DNA of 64,000 nucleotides from Treponema sp. UBA4307 (GTDB taxonomy: Bacteria; Spirochaetota; Spirochaetia; Treponematales; Treponemataceae). Under the pieces are notes generated by a model. It was not told the origin of the DNA and did not search any database. It saw only the letters and a program-made list of their open reading frames with translations. Position 1 is the stretch's first letter. Each line of letters begins with the position of its first letter. This document shows positions 33,845-42,605 of this stretch, in pieces. The position numbers and the translations under genes were made by a program. The DNA is taken from contig DGUP01000058.1 of NCBI GenBank assembly GCA_002394685.1, positions 52,750 through 116,749 on the forward strand. The letters run 5' to 3'.

Positions 33845-35551
33845 TTGAAAAAACTACTCTCCTGCCTTGCACTGTTTTGTATTTTTTCAGTTGCAACGCT
33901 TTCTGCGCAAAATTCTGATGACGATCTTTTTGGAGGAGAAATGTTTGATTCTATTTCAGAAGAGGACATTTCTGCTGCCGGTCAGGGAACTTCAGATGAT
34001 GCTTTATTTGGAGGCAGCGATGATGATTTGTTTGGTGATGATGGAATTGTAGATTACAGTTCATCTTCAAAATCATCTTCTGATAATGCCCTGGATACAG
34101 CCCACGGAGCACTTTTTCAAAATGGAAGCATAAAGATTGGAGGAAGATTTTCTACTTCTCTTTCTTCCAGTACTACAATCGTTCAGGCTCCATTAGATTC
34201 TGATTCTTCAGAAGATAGTGATGGAGATTCTGGCAGCGGAAGTGAAAGCGAATCAGGGGAAGAGTCAAACACTTTCCTGGACCGCCTTAAAAATACTGCG
34301 TTGACTCCTACAGCAGATGCAACTTTCACGATTGATGCCCGTCCAAATCAGATTCTCCGTATGTATTCCAAGTTTCAGGTGTCATATCCATTTAAGAGCA
34401 GCAATGTTTCTACAACAACTTCCCTCAGCGATTTTAGTTCTTATTCCGATGTGTCTAATTTAAATGCCAGTGATGTTTTTTCTGTAAAAGAACTGTTCAC
34501 GGATTTTTCTCTTTACGACAGGGCTTTTTTCAGATTTGGACTTCACACAGTAAGCTGGGGAACTGGTTTTCTGTATTCGCCTGTGTCTGACATGATTAAT
34601 ACATCTTCAATCGACATAATGAATTATACAGAAACTGTTTCCGGCAGCTTTAATCTTCGTACTCAGGTTATTTTCCCCGGAACACAGAATGCCCTTTACT
34701 TTTACGTAATTCCGGACAATTCAGGCAGCAGCGTTAAACTCATTGATACTGCTCTTGCTGCAAAAGGTGAATTTGTTTTAGGCGGCTGGGAATTTGGTGC
34801 AGGTGCTTTTTATAAATATCAGAGTCCTCTTAAATTCATGCTGACTGCAAGTGGAAGCATTAAGAAGTTTTCTGTTTTTGGGGAAGCTGTCTATCAGTAT
34901 GGTTCAGAGACTCAGTGGTCGGATAATCCGGAAAACTGGGATGGTAAATCAAGCATTTTCCAGTTTACAGCCGGCACAATGTATATGTGGAAGGATCCTG
35001 GTATTACTGCAATCGCTCAGTATTATTATGATGGTAACGGTGATGATTTTTCTCACAAATATGTTACCCAGGGGCATAATCTTGCAGCAGTAGTGAACTT
35101 TGGAAAAATCGGAGGCAATTCAAAATGGACTGCTTCTGTAATCGGTATTATGAATCTTGGAAAAGAAAAAATTACTGCAGAAGCAATTTCTTCTTCTGTG
35201 TCAGATGCTGATTATGAAAATATGGCCGACCAGATTATTGCCAGAACAGGCGGCACTTATACTACGATAGGTGATGATGGCCAGCCTAAGACGGTAACTT
35301 ACACTAAAGAAGAGCTGGTTGAAATCCTTAAGGCAAATGGGGAAAGTGGTGTAGTTGATTCAAGTAGTCAGGAAATTGCAAACTATATGAACTATGTTCT
35401 TAACAGTCTGACACTTTATACTGCTGTTACCTATTCTCCAAATGATTATGTGTCTGTAACCGCCGGTCCTTATCTTACTTTCAATGACTGGGGTGATCCT
35501 CCAAGCGTTTACTTCCAGCTTAAGGTAAGTCTTGGCGGCGGTAAGTTCTAA
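33845..35551 (+). CDS. Predicted outer-membrane beta-barrel protein with acidic LFG repeats
   Basis: 568 aa from a TTG at 33845, chosen over the GTG at 33836 because the GAGGTGA site (33833-33839) is then correctly spaced and the signal peptide starts MKKLLSCLALFCIFSV, cut near LSAQ. The first ~75 mature residues are acidic with repeated FG motifs (DDLFGGEMFD, DALFGGSDDDLFGDDG). The remainder alternates aromatic and polar residues in strands separated by Gly-rich turns and ends in SVYFQLKVSLGGGKF, a C-terminal aromatic as in outer-membrane barrels. Final gene of the ABC/Lol-like operon. Probably its outer-membrane end, by inference. Confidence 0.75.
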   Translation: MKKLLSCLALFCIFSVATLSAQNSDDDLFGGEMFDSISEEDISAAGQGTSDDALFGGSDDDLFGDDGIVDYSSSSKSSSDNALDTAHGALFQNGSIKIGGRFSTSLSSSTTIVQAPLDSDSSEDSDGDSGSGSESESGEESNTFLDRLKNTALTPTADATFTIDARPNQILRMYSKFQVSYPFKSSNVSTTTSLSDFSSYSDVSNLNASDVFSVKELFTDFSLYDRAFFRFGLHTVSWGTGFLYSPVSDMINTSSIDIMNYTETVSGSFNLRTQVIFPGTQNALYFYVIPDNSGSSVKLIDTALAAKGEFVLGGWEFGAGAFYKYQSPLKFMLTASGSIKKFSVFGEAVYQYGSETQWSDNPENWDGKSSIFQFTAGTMYMWKDPGITAIAQYYYDGNGDDFSHKYVTQGHNLAAVVNFGKIGGNSKWTASVIGIMNLGKEKITAEAISSSVSDADYENMADQIIARTGGTYTTIGDDGQPKTVTYTKEELVEILKANGESGVVDSSSQEIANYMNYVLNSLTLYTAVTYSPNDYVSVTAGPYLTFNDWGDPPSVYFQLKVSLGGGKF

Positions 35552-35564
35552 AATTACTGCAAAA

Positions 35565-35610
35565 TTAAAGCAGAAAGTCTGTTCGTTTGATCAGGTGCTT
35601 TCTGCTTTAA
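35565..35610. terminator. Bidirectional terminator
   Basis: TTAAAGCAGAAAG (35565-35577) pairs perfectly with CTTTCTGCTTTAA (35598-35610). It lies between the stop of the outer-membrane protein gene and the stop of the convergent GTPase gene, with T-rich sequence on the plus side. Confidence 0.7.
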
Positions 35611-35655
35611 TTGTTTTAAACTATTTTAATTTTATATTTTGTACTTCTGTGATAA

Positions 35656-36795
35656 CTAGTAAGTATCCAGACAGCTTTCTAAGGCTGTTTTTATTTCAAG
35701 TTGATTGTATCCTTTTCCAATAAATACAATTTGATTTTCCCTGTCGCCGTAATGTTCATCCCAGTTTTCCCTTACATCCGGGTTTTCTTCAAGAATGGCC
35801 TTCTTTTGTTTTTCCACAAGGGCATCAATCCAGTAAGAAACCATCATTACAGAAGAGTTACGGCCTGCCTGCTCAAAGAGCTGTACGTCAGAATCTGAAT
35901 CAGAAAACCAGATATAGCCTTTTGCCCGGATTAATTCTTTTGGATATTTGTTGTTAACAAAATCTGCAAATTTTTCCCTGTTGAAAGGCCTTTTTTCTTC
36001 ATAAACAAAACTTGAGATTCCGTATTCCCCGGTACATCCATCCTTTGCACGATTTGGTTCATTCAAACTGTTAATTGCTTTCTGAATTGCAGAAGATGAA
36101 TCAATTTGTTCATAATTAAATGGTTCGGTAGTAGTGATTTTTTCCAGTTCAATATTTCCGTTTACACTATGATAAATTGGAGCCCTGGTCTGGAACTGGC
36201 GCACAATATCTTCAACTTCGGACAATTGCTTTTCGTTAAGAAGGTCGCACTTGTTCAGTACAATGAAATTGCAGAATTCAATCTGATCCACAATAAGGGT
36301 GGAAATTTCTTCTGCAGTAAGATTATTTTCATCAACTTTATCGTCATCTTTTTTCTTTTTTAATTCATCAAGAAATTCCCGATAAATTCTGTCTGCATCA
36401 ACTACTGTTACTACGGAAGTCAAATAAACATTTGTTTCAGGATTATCAGCTTCATAAGCAAGAAAGCTTGCACTTACAGCACCAGGATCACTTATTCCTG
36501 ATGCTTCTACAAAGATTACTTCTACGCTGTCAATTTGAGAAATCTTTTCAATCTGCTTTATAAATTCATCCCTTAAAGTACAGCAGATACAGCCGTTTTG
36601 AAGTTCGAACATTGGGCATTCTGCAACATTTGCTCCTTCCTTTTTAAGAATTGAAGCGTCTACGTTAATGCTTCCCATATCATTTACAATCAGGGCTACG
36701 CGCCGGGTTTCCTGTCGAAGAAGATTGTTAAGCAAAGTAGTTTTGCCTGAGCCGAGATAGCCTGTGATGAGTACAACTGGTTTTTTGTTTTTCAT
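35656..36795 (-). CDS. COG0523 GTPase (CobW/ZNG1-like metal chaperone)
   Basis: 379 aa. Walker A is GYLGSGKTTLLNNLL (residues ~12-26), the metal-binding CxCC motif is NGCICCTLRDE (~68-78), switch/ExxG is EASGISDP, and NKCD gives guanine specificity. A CobW C-terminal domain follows (~270-360). Such GTPases deliver zinc or another metal to client enzymes, often under Zur control. There is an Asp/Lys-rich linker (KKKKDDDKVDENN) rather than the His-rich loop seen in some members. It is the last gene of the operon headed by a Fur-family gene. Confidence 0.9.
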   Translation of the reverse strand: MKNKKPVVLITGYLGSGKTTLLNNLLRQETRRVALIVNDMGSINVDASILKKEGANVAECPMFELQNGCICCTLRDEFIKQIEKISQIDSVEVIFVEASGISDPGAVSASFLAYEADNPETNVYLTSVVTVVDADRIYREFLDELKKKKDDDKVDENNLTAEEISTLIVDQIEFCNFIVLNKCDLLNEKQLSEVEDIVRQFQTRAPIYHSVNGNIELEKITTTEPFNYEQIDSSSAIQKAINSLNEPNRAKDGCTGEYGISSFVYEEKRPFNREKFADFVNNKYPKELIRAKGYIWFSDSDSDVQLFEQAGRNSSVMMVSYWIDALVEKQKKAILEENPDVRENWDEHYGDRENQIVFIGKGYNQLEIKTALESCLDTY

Positions 36796-36890
36796 AATAT
36801 TCCTTGCCTTGTCTGAATAATCAGACTTTTATGAGATTTTTGACTTGAGTTCTGAAATTGTAAGTTTGTTTTTAAAGAGGGGCAGGAATT

Positions 36891-37190
36891 CTAAATCGTT
36901 AGTTTGACTTTTTGCGAAACCAAAGTTTCAGGAGACTGCAGGAGGGAAAAAAGTATATGGAGAATTATATTTACTGTAAAAAATATTTGAAGTGTTACGC
37001 CGGGAGTAATATTAAAGGATTTTGTGTCACTGCTGATTATCTGCAAAAGAATACAGGTCTGGCAGTTTTCCTGATGACAATTGTCCTGATGTCCTGCATG
37101 TAGGGACTGGAAGAGAAGTGCAGAAAAAATTAAAAGAGTGAGAAGCAGGGAAATAATGCGGGCCGGCTGTTGGATTTTATCTGCTTTCAT
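36891..37190 (-). CDS. Small membrane protein with His/Cys-rich loop
   Basis: 99 aa from the ATG at 37190 (MKADKIQQ), which overlaps the Fur-family stop by 14 bp. Two hydrophobic helices (IISLLLTLLIFSALLFQSL and VTLQIFFTVNIILHILFSLL) flank a short loop with HAGHQDNCHQENCQTC: three His and three Cys in sixteen residues. I do not recognise a family. Position between a metal-responsive regulator and a metal-chaperone GTPase makes a role in metal binding or sensing at the membrane likely, which is inference. Confidence 0.65.
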   Translation of the reverse strand: MKADKIQQPARIISLLLTLLIFSALLFQSLHAGHQDNCHQENCQTCILLQIISSDTKSFNITPGVTLQIFFTVNIILHILFSLLQSPETLVSQKVKLTI

Positions 37191-37611
37191 AATTCCTATC
37201 CTTTTTTGCACAGTCCGTACAGATTCCGTAAATAACCGTCCTTAGAGGATTAAGTATGAAACCGTGTTCAGACTGCAGGTGCTTGCCTGCCTTTTCCAGT
37301 TCATCGCATTCAAGATGAATTAAACGTCCGCATTTTTCACATTTCAGATGAAAGTGGATTTCTTTTTCCATACAGTTTTCACCGGAATATTCAAAACAGG
37401 CTGCGCTGTGTTCATCAATAATGTATTTCTGGATTTTTCCTTCTGAAACAAGTTTTTCCAGCTGCCGGTAGATTGTGGCAATTCCAATTGGAATCTCTTT
37501 GGATTCAAAATAAAGGCGCACATCTTCTGCAGTAAAATGCTTTCCTTTCATAGTCTGAAGGTAGGAAAAGAGTAGGTTCTGCTGTTTTGTTTTATAGGGT
37601 GCCTTTTGCAT
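37177..37611 (-). CDS. Fur-family metalloregulator (Zur/Fur-like)
   Basis: 144 aa. N-terminal winged helix with HFTAEDVRLYFESKEIPIGI and ATIYRQLEKLVSEGKI (recognition helix). The C-terminal dimer domain has HFHLKCEKCGRLIHLECDEL with the first CxxC, and GICTDCAKK with the second, forming the structural zinc site. The gene context (His/Cys membrane protein, COG0523 GTPase) favours zinc sensing, but iron cannot be excluded. A perfect 21-bp palindrome lies 19 bp upstream of the ATG, so it probably represses its own operon. Confidence 0.9.
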   Translation of the reverse strand: MQKAPYKTKQQNLLFSYLQTMKGKHFTAEDVRLYFESKEIPIGIATIYRQLEKLVSEGKIQKYIIDEHSAACFEYSGENCMEKEIHFHLKCEKCGRLIHLECDELEKAGKHLQSEHGFILNPLRTVIYGICTDCAKKDRNYESR

Positions 37612-37629
37612 TTCTATTTCAATTGTCCA

Positions 37630-37650
37630 ATTTGATAATGATTATCAAAT
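37630..37650. promoter_or_regulatory. Fur/Zur box
   Basis: ATTTGATAAT-G-ATTATCAAAT, a perfect 10-1-10 inverted repeat containing the GATAATGATTATC core of the classical Fur box. It lies directly upstream of the Fur-family gene. I found no second copy in the window, including upstream of the metal ABC importer. Confidence 0.85.
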
Positions 37651-37689
37651 TACAAAAAACGCTGACAAAAGTCAATCCTGTTTTATTTA

Positions 37690-37737
37690 AAATAAAAAAA
37701 GCTGTCCTCTAGAAAAAATCATTTCCGGGACAGCTTT
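37690..37737 (-). terminator. Terminator of the hemolysin III-like gene
   Basis: AAAGCTGTCC (37698-37707) pairs with GGACAGCTTT (37728-37737). On the minus strand the stem is followed by a run of seven T. It lies 25 bp beyond the hlyIII stop. Confidence 0.8.
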
Positions 37738-37762
37738 CAACTATTCAGTCAGTAATAATCTT

Positions 37763-38617
37763 TTATATCGCAAGGAAAAGAGCAAAGAACTGGAGTACAG
37801 AACCGGCAATTGTAAGTAGGTGGAATACTCCGTGAGCGCCCTTAATTTTTCTCATCTTAAAGAAGATGCTGGCCAGGGCAAATGAAGCACATGCTGCGTA
37901 GTAGAAGATTTTTACATTCATTGGGAGTGTCTTGTTCAGAATGATTAATACTGCAAGAGTAATTCCCGCACCAAAGTAAATAAATTCTGCAAGGCCGTTC
38001 ATCCTTGTCTGCAAAGTTGAATACATAATGCTGAAGAACACTGCAAGTGCCCAGATTATGATAAAGATAACCCAGCGGGGAGCATCATTGCACTGAGTAA
38101 GCAGGTAAGGAGTGTAGTTTCCGGCCATCCAGAGGAAGGTTGAAATCCTTGTAATGACAGAAAAAACTTTTCTTGCTGTAGTATTCAAAAGAGCATGATA
38201 AAGGGTGCTCATAAGGAAGAGCAGGAAAAGGAATGATGCATAAAGTGCGTAGCTGGTAACAAGAACTGCCTTGTTATCAACATTTGAAACTGCTGCTTTA
38301 ATAACAAGAAGTACCAGAATAGCAACTGCCAGACAGGCACCTATTCCGTGACTAATTGAATTAAATAAATCTTCGCCTAATGTGTATTCATGGGATCTGC
38401 GGGCGTTGTAGGCGATTCTAGCATTAGCTTTCTCGGCCCGCTCCTCTTTTTTTTCTTCTCTATCCTTTTGCTTTGAAGCTTTTAAATTTGGGTCTTTAGA
38501 GTATTCAAGTTTAATTTCCTTTATTTTCTCTTTGGCCTGCTGTTTTATCATCCTGATAGCGTCCTTTTTCTTTGCTTTCAGGGATTTACGTGTAATTCTG
38601 TGTGAAATGTCAGCCAT
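37763..38617 (-). CDS. Hemolysin III / PAQR-family membrane protein
   Basis: 284 aa. The first ~85 residues are very rich in Lys, Glu and Arg (KAKKKDAIRMIKQQAKEKIK) and probably form a cytoplasmic coiled coil; this is an extension absent from typical ~210-residue HlyIII proteins. Seven helices follow. The family signatures are DLFNSISHGIGACLAVA near the first helix, the STLYHAL motif, and GAHGVFHLLTIAGSVLQFF at the last helix, supplying the conserved metal-binding Ser/His residues of PAQR hydrolases. Probably a membrane ceramidase/hydrolase-like enzyme; haemolysis is historical naming. Confidence 0.85.
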   Translation of the reverse strand: MADISHRITRKSLKAKKKDAIRMIKQQAKEKIKEIKLEYSKDPNLKASKQKDREEKKEERAEKANARIAYNARRSHEYTLGEDLFNSISHGIGACLAVAILVLLVIKAAVSNVDNKAVLVTSYALYASFLFLLFLMSTLYHALLNTTARKVFSVITRISTFLWMAGNYTPYLLTQCNDAPRWVIFIIIWALAVFFSIMYSTLQTRMNGLAEFIYFGAGITLAVLIILNKTLPMNVKIFYYAACASFALASIFFKMRKIKGAHGVFHLLTIAGSVLQFFALFLAI

Positions 38618-38722
38618 TTGGTAACTCCATATTTTGTATATATATAGAAATTATGGCACAAATTTTCAGTAAAATAAAGGGGGCGACAAAAATCTTTTAT
38701 TTGTCAATTCTTAATGTTGAAA

Positions 38723-38750
38723 TTGAAATTAAATGGTAAATGATTATAAT
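38723..38750 (+). promoter_or_regulatory. Promoter of the ychJ-rlmB pair
   Basis: TTGAAA (38723-38728), a 16-bp spacer and TATAAT (38745-38750). Eight nucleotides (GTCTGAAT) lie before the ATG at 38759, without a Shine-Dalgarno. Confidence 0.65.
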
Positions 38751-38758
38751 GTCTGAAT

Positions 38759-39271
38759 ATGAGTGAAACAATTAAATCGACAGACAAATGTCCTTGTGGC
38801 TCAGGAAAAACTTACGCTGAATGCTGTGAGCCACTCATTACTGGAAAATCAAAGGCTTTAACAGCCGAAGCTCTTATGCGTGCACGTTACACTGCATATG
38901 TTGTTCATGCAATCGACTTTATCATCAATACTTGTGAAACTGGTGAACAGATTGCTGAAATTGACCGCAAGGCCACTGAAGACTGGAGCAACAAATCTAC
39001 CTGGCATGGACTTAAAATCCTTAGAACAGAAAAGGGTACAGAAAGCGACGAAGAAGGTATTGTTGAATTCGAAGCAACCTATACTCAGAAGGGAATCCGC
39101 GATATTCACCACGAAATTGCAGGATTTAAGAAAGTTGAAGGTGAATGGCTTTATGCTGAAGGAATGATTCGTCCAACAACAGTAGTTAGGGAAACAAGAA
39201 AAGTAGGCCGTAACGAGCCATGCCCATGTGGTTCAGGTAAAAAGTACAAGAACTGCTGCGGTAAGAACTAA
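38759..39271 (+). CDS. YchJ-family protein with two SEC-C zinc motifs
   Basis: 170 aa. SEC-C motifs lie at both ends: CPCGSGKTYAECC (residues ~11-23) and NEPCPCGSGKKYKNCC (~152-167), each binding zinc as in the tail of SecA. The central ~110 residues are the YchJ domain (SuFE-NTF2-like fold; LMRARYTAYVVHAIDFII, then EGIVEFEATY). The role is not established. The rlmB-like gene follows after 5 bp. The start appears leaderless. Confidence 0.9.
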   Translation: MSETIKSTDKCPCGSGKTYAECCEPLITGKSKALTAEALMRARYTAYVVHAIDFIINTCETGEQIAEIDRKATEDWSNKSTWHGLKILRTEKGTESDEEGIVEFEATYTQKGIRDIHHEIAGFKKVEGEWLYAEGMIRPTTVVRETRKVGRNEPCPCGSGKKYKNCCGKN

Positions 39272-39276
39272 GGCTT

Positions 39277-40074
39277 ATGGCACAGAATATTTATACTGGC
39301 TTTCACGCAATTGAAGAAAAAATCCGTCACTTTGCCCTTCAGCAGAAAAAGGCTGGAAAAAAGGCTCCTGAAGTTGAATTAAAGCTTTATTTTTCAAAAG
39401 CAGGTCCAAGGGTAAAGAAGATTATTTCTCAGGCAAAGGAATGTAATGTTCACTGTGAAGAAGTGGACGAAAAATCCCTGGAGCAGATGGTTCAGTCTCT
39501 GCCGGTGGAAGCCCAGGAACACAGAGGAATTGTTCTGGTAGCAGAAGGTTCCGGAGAAGAACTGCGCTCTGCAAATTCTGTTCAGCTGGAGCAGTGGCTT
39601 ACTTCTTGTCCTGAAAAGGCAACGGTTGTTATTCTGGACAGCGTAACTGATCCTCACAATGTGGGAGCTATAATTCGTTCCATGGATCAGTTTGGCGCCA
39701 GTTTGATTGTTCTTCCCGACCACAGAAGTGCCGGTGATGTTTTGAATAATGAGATTGTGGCCAGAACAAGTGCAGGTTCCAGTGCCTATGTTCCTCTGGC
39801 AAGCGTTACCAATCTTGTACGCAGCGTCCAGCTCCTGAAAGAAGCAGGTTTCTGGATTTTTGGAGCAGATGCGGGAGGTTCTTCCCTTCAGGAGATAAAA
39901 TTTCCGGACAAGGTATGCCTGGTAATGGGCAGCGAAGGTTCTGGAATCAGCCGTCTTCTGGAAGAAGAATGTGACCAGATAGTTTCAATTCCTACCTGTG
40001 GAAAAATTGACAGTTTGAACGTTAGCGTTGCAGCAGGGGTTCTTCTTTACGAGAGATACAGACAGTCTCTGTAA
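39277..40074 (+). CDS. rlmB: TrmH-family 23S rRNA 2'-O-methyltransferase (RlmB-like)
   Basis: 265 aa SPOUT methyltransferase. An N-terminal L30e-like substrate-binding domain (residues ~1-90) precedes the catalytic domain with the three SPOUT motifs: LDSVTDPHNVGAIIRSMDQF (motif 1), VCLVMGSEGSGISRLL (motif 2) and IPTCGKIDSLNVSVAAGVLL (motif 3). RlmB modifies G2251 in the P loop of 23S rRNA. TrmH-family substrates vary, so the exact position is by homology only. Confidence 0.85.
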   Translation: MAQNIYTGFHAIEEKIRHFALQQKKAGKKAPEVELKLYFSKAGPRVKKIISQAKECNVHCEEVDEKSLEQMVQSLPVEAQEHRGIVLVAEGSGEELRSANSVQLEQWLTSCPEKATVVILDSVTDPHNVGAIIRSMDQFGASLIVLPDHRSAGDVLNNEIVARTSAGSSAYVPLASVTNLVRSVQLLKEAGFWIFGADAGGSSLQEIKFPDKVCLVMGSEGSGISRLLEEECDQIVSIPTCGKIDSLNVSVAAGVLLYERYRQSL

Positions 40075-40081
40075 AATAAAT

Positions 40082-40117
40082 GCAAATAGTAGGGTTTTAT
40101 AAAATTTTGCTATTTGC
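40082..40117 (+). terminator. Possible terminator after rlmB
   Basis: GCAAATAG (40082-40089) pairs with CTATTTGC (40110-40117), with AAAATTTT in the loop. It lacks a downstream T run, so it is only a candidate. Confidence 0.4.
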
Positions 40118-40139
40118 TTATGCTAACTATCCTTTATCT

Positions 40140-40168
40140 TTGACTTTATATAGTGAATGGAGTAAAAT
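40140..40168 (+). promoter_or_regulatory. Promoter of the PilZ gene
   Basis: TTGACT (40140-40145), 17-bp spacer, TAAAAT (40163-40168), then 12 nt to the ATG at 40181. The predicted 5' leader is about 5 nt, with no Shine-Dalgarno. Confidence 0.6.
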
Positions 40169-40180
40169 CATACACTAGTT

Positions 40181-41212
40181 ATGGCAATGATCACCGCACA
40201 GCAGTTGACTCAATATTACAACGATTATAAGTCAACTGAGATAACGTTTACCAAAGCAATTTTAAAGACTCTTGGTCTGGATCCTCGTCAGATTTACATT
40301 AAGATTGAGGGAGTTCAGTGGCCTTGTATTATTAATTCGGCTTCTTTTTCTCTGGCCAGAATTATTATTGGAAGAAATGGCGGTGCTTTCCAGCAGATTG
40401 CCAAAAATCAGGACCATACACTTAATTTACATCTCAATTTCCGTCAGACAACTGGTCAGCTGGTGGGTTTTTTCGTTTCAGGCAAAGTGACAGATGTTGT
40501 ACCTTACATGCAAAGCCAGGAACTTGTGGTAATTACAATTGCCTTTTCTCAGCGTCCCCCTGATGATTTTATCGAAGTAATCGGTAATTTGATTGATGCT
40601 AACCAGAATGCCATACGCAGAAAGGAAGACCGTATTATCATCAACCCTGATTCCTGCCGCAAGATGAACCTGTTAAAAGGGGAAACTCTTATTGCAATTC
40701 AGGGCGTTCCCCGTCATTGTATCCTCAGGGATATTTCTTTCGGTGGTGCTAAGATTATTCTTATGGGACTTTCCCAGTATCTGATGAATAAAGATGTAAT
40801 TGTACAGATGGAATTTGATGAACCAAGGGAAAAAATTATTCTCCGCGGTGTAATTCTTGGTACAACTCCAATCGATGGAAGAAAGGATATGGTTGCCGCA
40901 AATGTCCGCTGGGACGAAGAAACTGTATCTCTTTCCTACAAGATTCACATCAACAATTACCTGACAACAACAAGAAAGGAACAGCTGGACGGAACAACTC
41001 AACTGCAGCCAAAACAGCTCAGCGCATCTGAACTTCAGGCCAGAGCTGAAGAACAGGCCATTATGGACAAGAGAGCTGCAGAAAAGAAGGCCGCCGCACA
41101 GGCAGCTGCTCAAGGTACAGCTCCTTCAGAAGCAGCCGCACCTTCTGCACCTTCTGCTCCATCTGCCGGTTCTGATGATATGGGTTTCCTGGATTCACTC
41201 CCTGAAATTTAA
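40181..41212 (+). CDS. PilZ-domain c-di-GMP receptor
   Basis: 343 aa. An N-terminal PilZN-like domain (residues ~1-145) leads into a PilZ domain with the two binding motifs: RRKEDRIIINPD (RxxxR near residue 148) and LRDISFGGAKIIL (D/NxSxxG near 182). The C-terminal ~50 residues are Ala/Pro/Ser-rich (APSEAAAPSAPSAPSAG), a flexible tail ending in MGFLDSLPEI. It should sense cyclic di-GMP, linking to the HD-GYP phosphodiesterase gene later in the window; in spirochaetes such proteins affect motility and virulence. Confidence 0.9.
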   Translation: MAMITAQQLTQYYNDYKSTEITFTKAILKTLGLDPRQIYIKIEGVQWPCIINSASFSLARIIIGRNGGAFQQIAKNQDHTLNLHLNFRQTTGQLVGFFVSGKVTDVVPYMQSQELVVITIAFSQRPPDDFIEVIGNLIDANQNAIRRKEDRIIINPDSCRKMNLLKGETLIAIQGVPRHCILRDISFGGAKIILMGLSQYLMNKDVIVQMEFDEPREKIILRGVILGTTPIDGRKDMVAANVRWDEETVSLSYKIHINNYLTTTRKEQLDGTTQLQPKQLSASELQARAEEQAIMDKRAAEKKAAAQAAAQGTAPSEAAAPSAPSAPSAGSDDMGFLDSLPEI

Positions 41213-41241
41213 TTTCACAATTCTACAGAATTAAATATTTT

Positions 41242-41274
41242 GCCAGATATATTTTACTATCTGGTATTTTTTTT
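41242..41274 (+). terminator. Terminator of the PilZ gene
   Basis: CCAGATA (41243-41249) pairs with TATCTGG (41258-41264), followed by an eight-T run to 41274. Confidence 0.8.
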
Positions 41275-41314
41275 GTATCTTTTATCTACATTTAAAACCT
41301 AAAAGGACGGTATT

Positions 41315-42466
41315 ATGAACCCTGCAAATTCTCTTGAATCCATTTATTTTATAAATTTCCCTGAGGATGTAAAACTTTCAGAACATGCACTTCAGATTGA
41401 TCCAAGTGTGCCTCTTCCTGTACAGAAAAAAGAAAAGGATGATCCTGATAATTTTAATCCAAAGGACATAAGCCCTGAACAGATCCTTTCAGGAATTCTT
41501 ACAGTGCTTGCCTATGATAAAAATAATAAAAATGCGGATTATTACAGAAAAATAATCAAACAGGCACGCCCAAACATTCTTAAAGAATTAACAGAAGCCG
41601 CAATCCTTAAGACAAAAAATGAAGAATGGGACCTGGCAGAAGAAATTTTCCTTGCCGTTAAGGGAATTGATCCTGAAGACAAAAGAATTTATCTGAATCT
41701 GGCACTTTTCTTTGACCAGAAGGCCGACAGCTACAGAAAGCTCAGCCTTTATGATGATGCAGATGCTTATGATGACAGTGCCCTCCGCTATTACACAGAT
41801 GCAATGAATTCTGAACCGGAAATTCCGGAAGCTTTCTTTAATGCAGGATTTTTCTATTTGAAGCAGAATAATTTTGCTGAAGCTAAAGGATGCTTTGAAA
41901 ACTATCTGGCCCTCACTGCCGATTTAACTGATGAAGAAATGGGTGATGACGGTCTCTACAGAAAGGAAAGGGCTCAGGAATTAATTAACAAAATCAATGA
42001 ACGTAACCTGGACCAGTCACAGTTTAATCAGGCCTACAAGTTGATTGCTTCTGGTGAAGAAGAAAAGGGCCTGGAAGTAATTAGAAAATTTATTGAAAAT
42101 AATCCTGCCGTATGGAATGCCTGGTTCCTCCTGGGCTGGGGCTTAAGAAGACTGGAGCGTTTTCAGGAAGCAAAAATGGCTTTTGAAAAGGCAAAAGAGT
42201 GTGAGGGGGATGATGAAAATGCTGATACCCTGAACGAACTTGCTATCTGCCAGATGGAAACCGGGGACTTTGAAGGAGCAGTTAATTCTTTGAATGATGC
42301 CCTTTCCATGGATGTTGATAATGTAAAAGTTGTTTCAAATCTTGGAGAAGTTTATCTTCGTATGGGTAAAAAGGATGAAGCCAGAAAGTACTTTAAAACT
42401 GCCCTGGAATTGGATCCGAATGATAAAATTGCCCGTTTCGAACTTGATCGTCTGGGCGAGGAATAA
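41315..42466 (+). CDS. Tetratricopeptide-repeat protein
   Basis: 383 aa, cytoplasmic (no signal). An N-terminal ~100 residues with charged linkers precede about seven TPR-like helix pairs: EEIFLAVKGIDPEDKRIYLN, EAFFNAGFFYLKQNNFAEAK, AWFLLGWGLRRLERFQEAKM, ELAICQMETGDFEGAVNSLN, VVSNLGEVYLRMGKKDEARK. The last repeat ends close to the C-terminus. An AAAGGACGG site precedes the ATG. Probably a scaffold; partners unknown. Confidence 0.85.
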   Translation: MNPANSLESIYFINFPEDVKLSEHALQIDPSVPLPVQKKEKDDPDNFNPKDISPEQILSGILTVLAYDKNNKNADYYRKIIKQARPNILKELTEAAILKTKNEEWDLAEEIFLAVKGIDPEDKRIYLNLALFFDQKADSYRKLSLYDDADAYDDSALRYYTDAMNSEPEIPEAFFNAGFFYLKQNNFAEAKGCFENYLALTADLTDEEMGDDGLYRKERAQELINKINERNLDQSQFNQAYKLIASGEEEKGLEVIRKFIENNPAVWNAWFLLGWGLRRLERFQEAKMAFEKAKECEGDDENADTLNELAICQMETGDFEGAVNSLNDALSMDVDNVKVVSNLGEVYLRMGKKDEARKYFKTALELDPNDKIARFELDRLGEE

Positions 42467-42512
42467 AGTTCTGTTAAGGAATAAATCTGAATTATAATAA
42501 ATCTGAAATGAA

Positions 42513-42547
42513 AAGAGCCGGTTTTTGTTAAGCCGGCCCTTTTTTTG
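42513..42547 (+). terminator. Terminator of the TPR gene
   Basis: AGAGCCGG and CCGGCCCT form an eight-pair stem with one mismatch across a TTTTTGTTAAG loop, followed by seven T. Confidence 0.75.
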
Positions 42548-42605
42548 TCTGGAAATAATTTACTGGAAGTCCGAAAAGTTGAACTTTTTCAGATGTCTTT
42601 ATATA

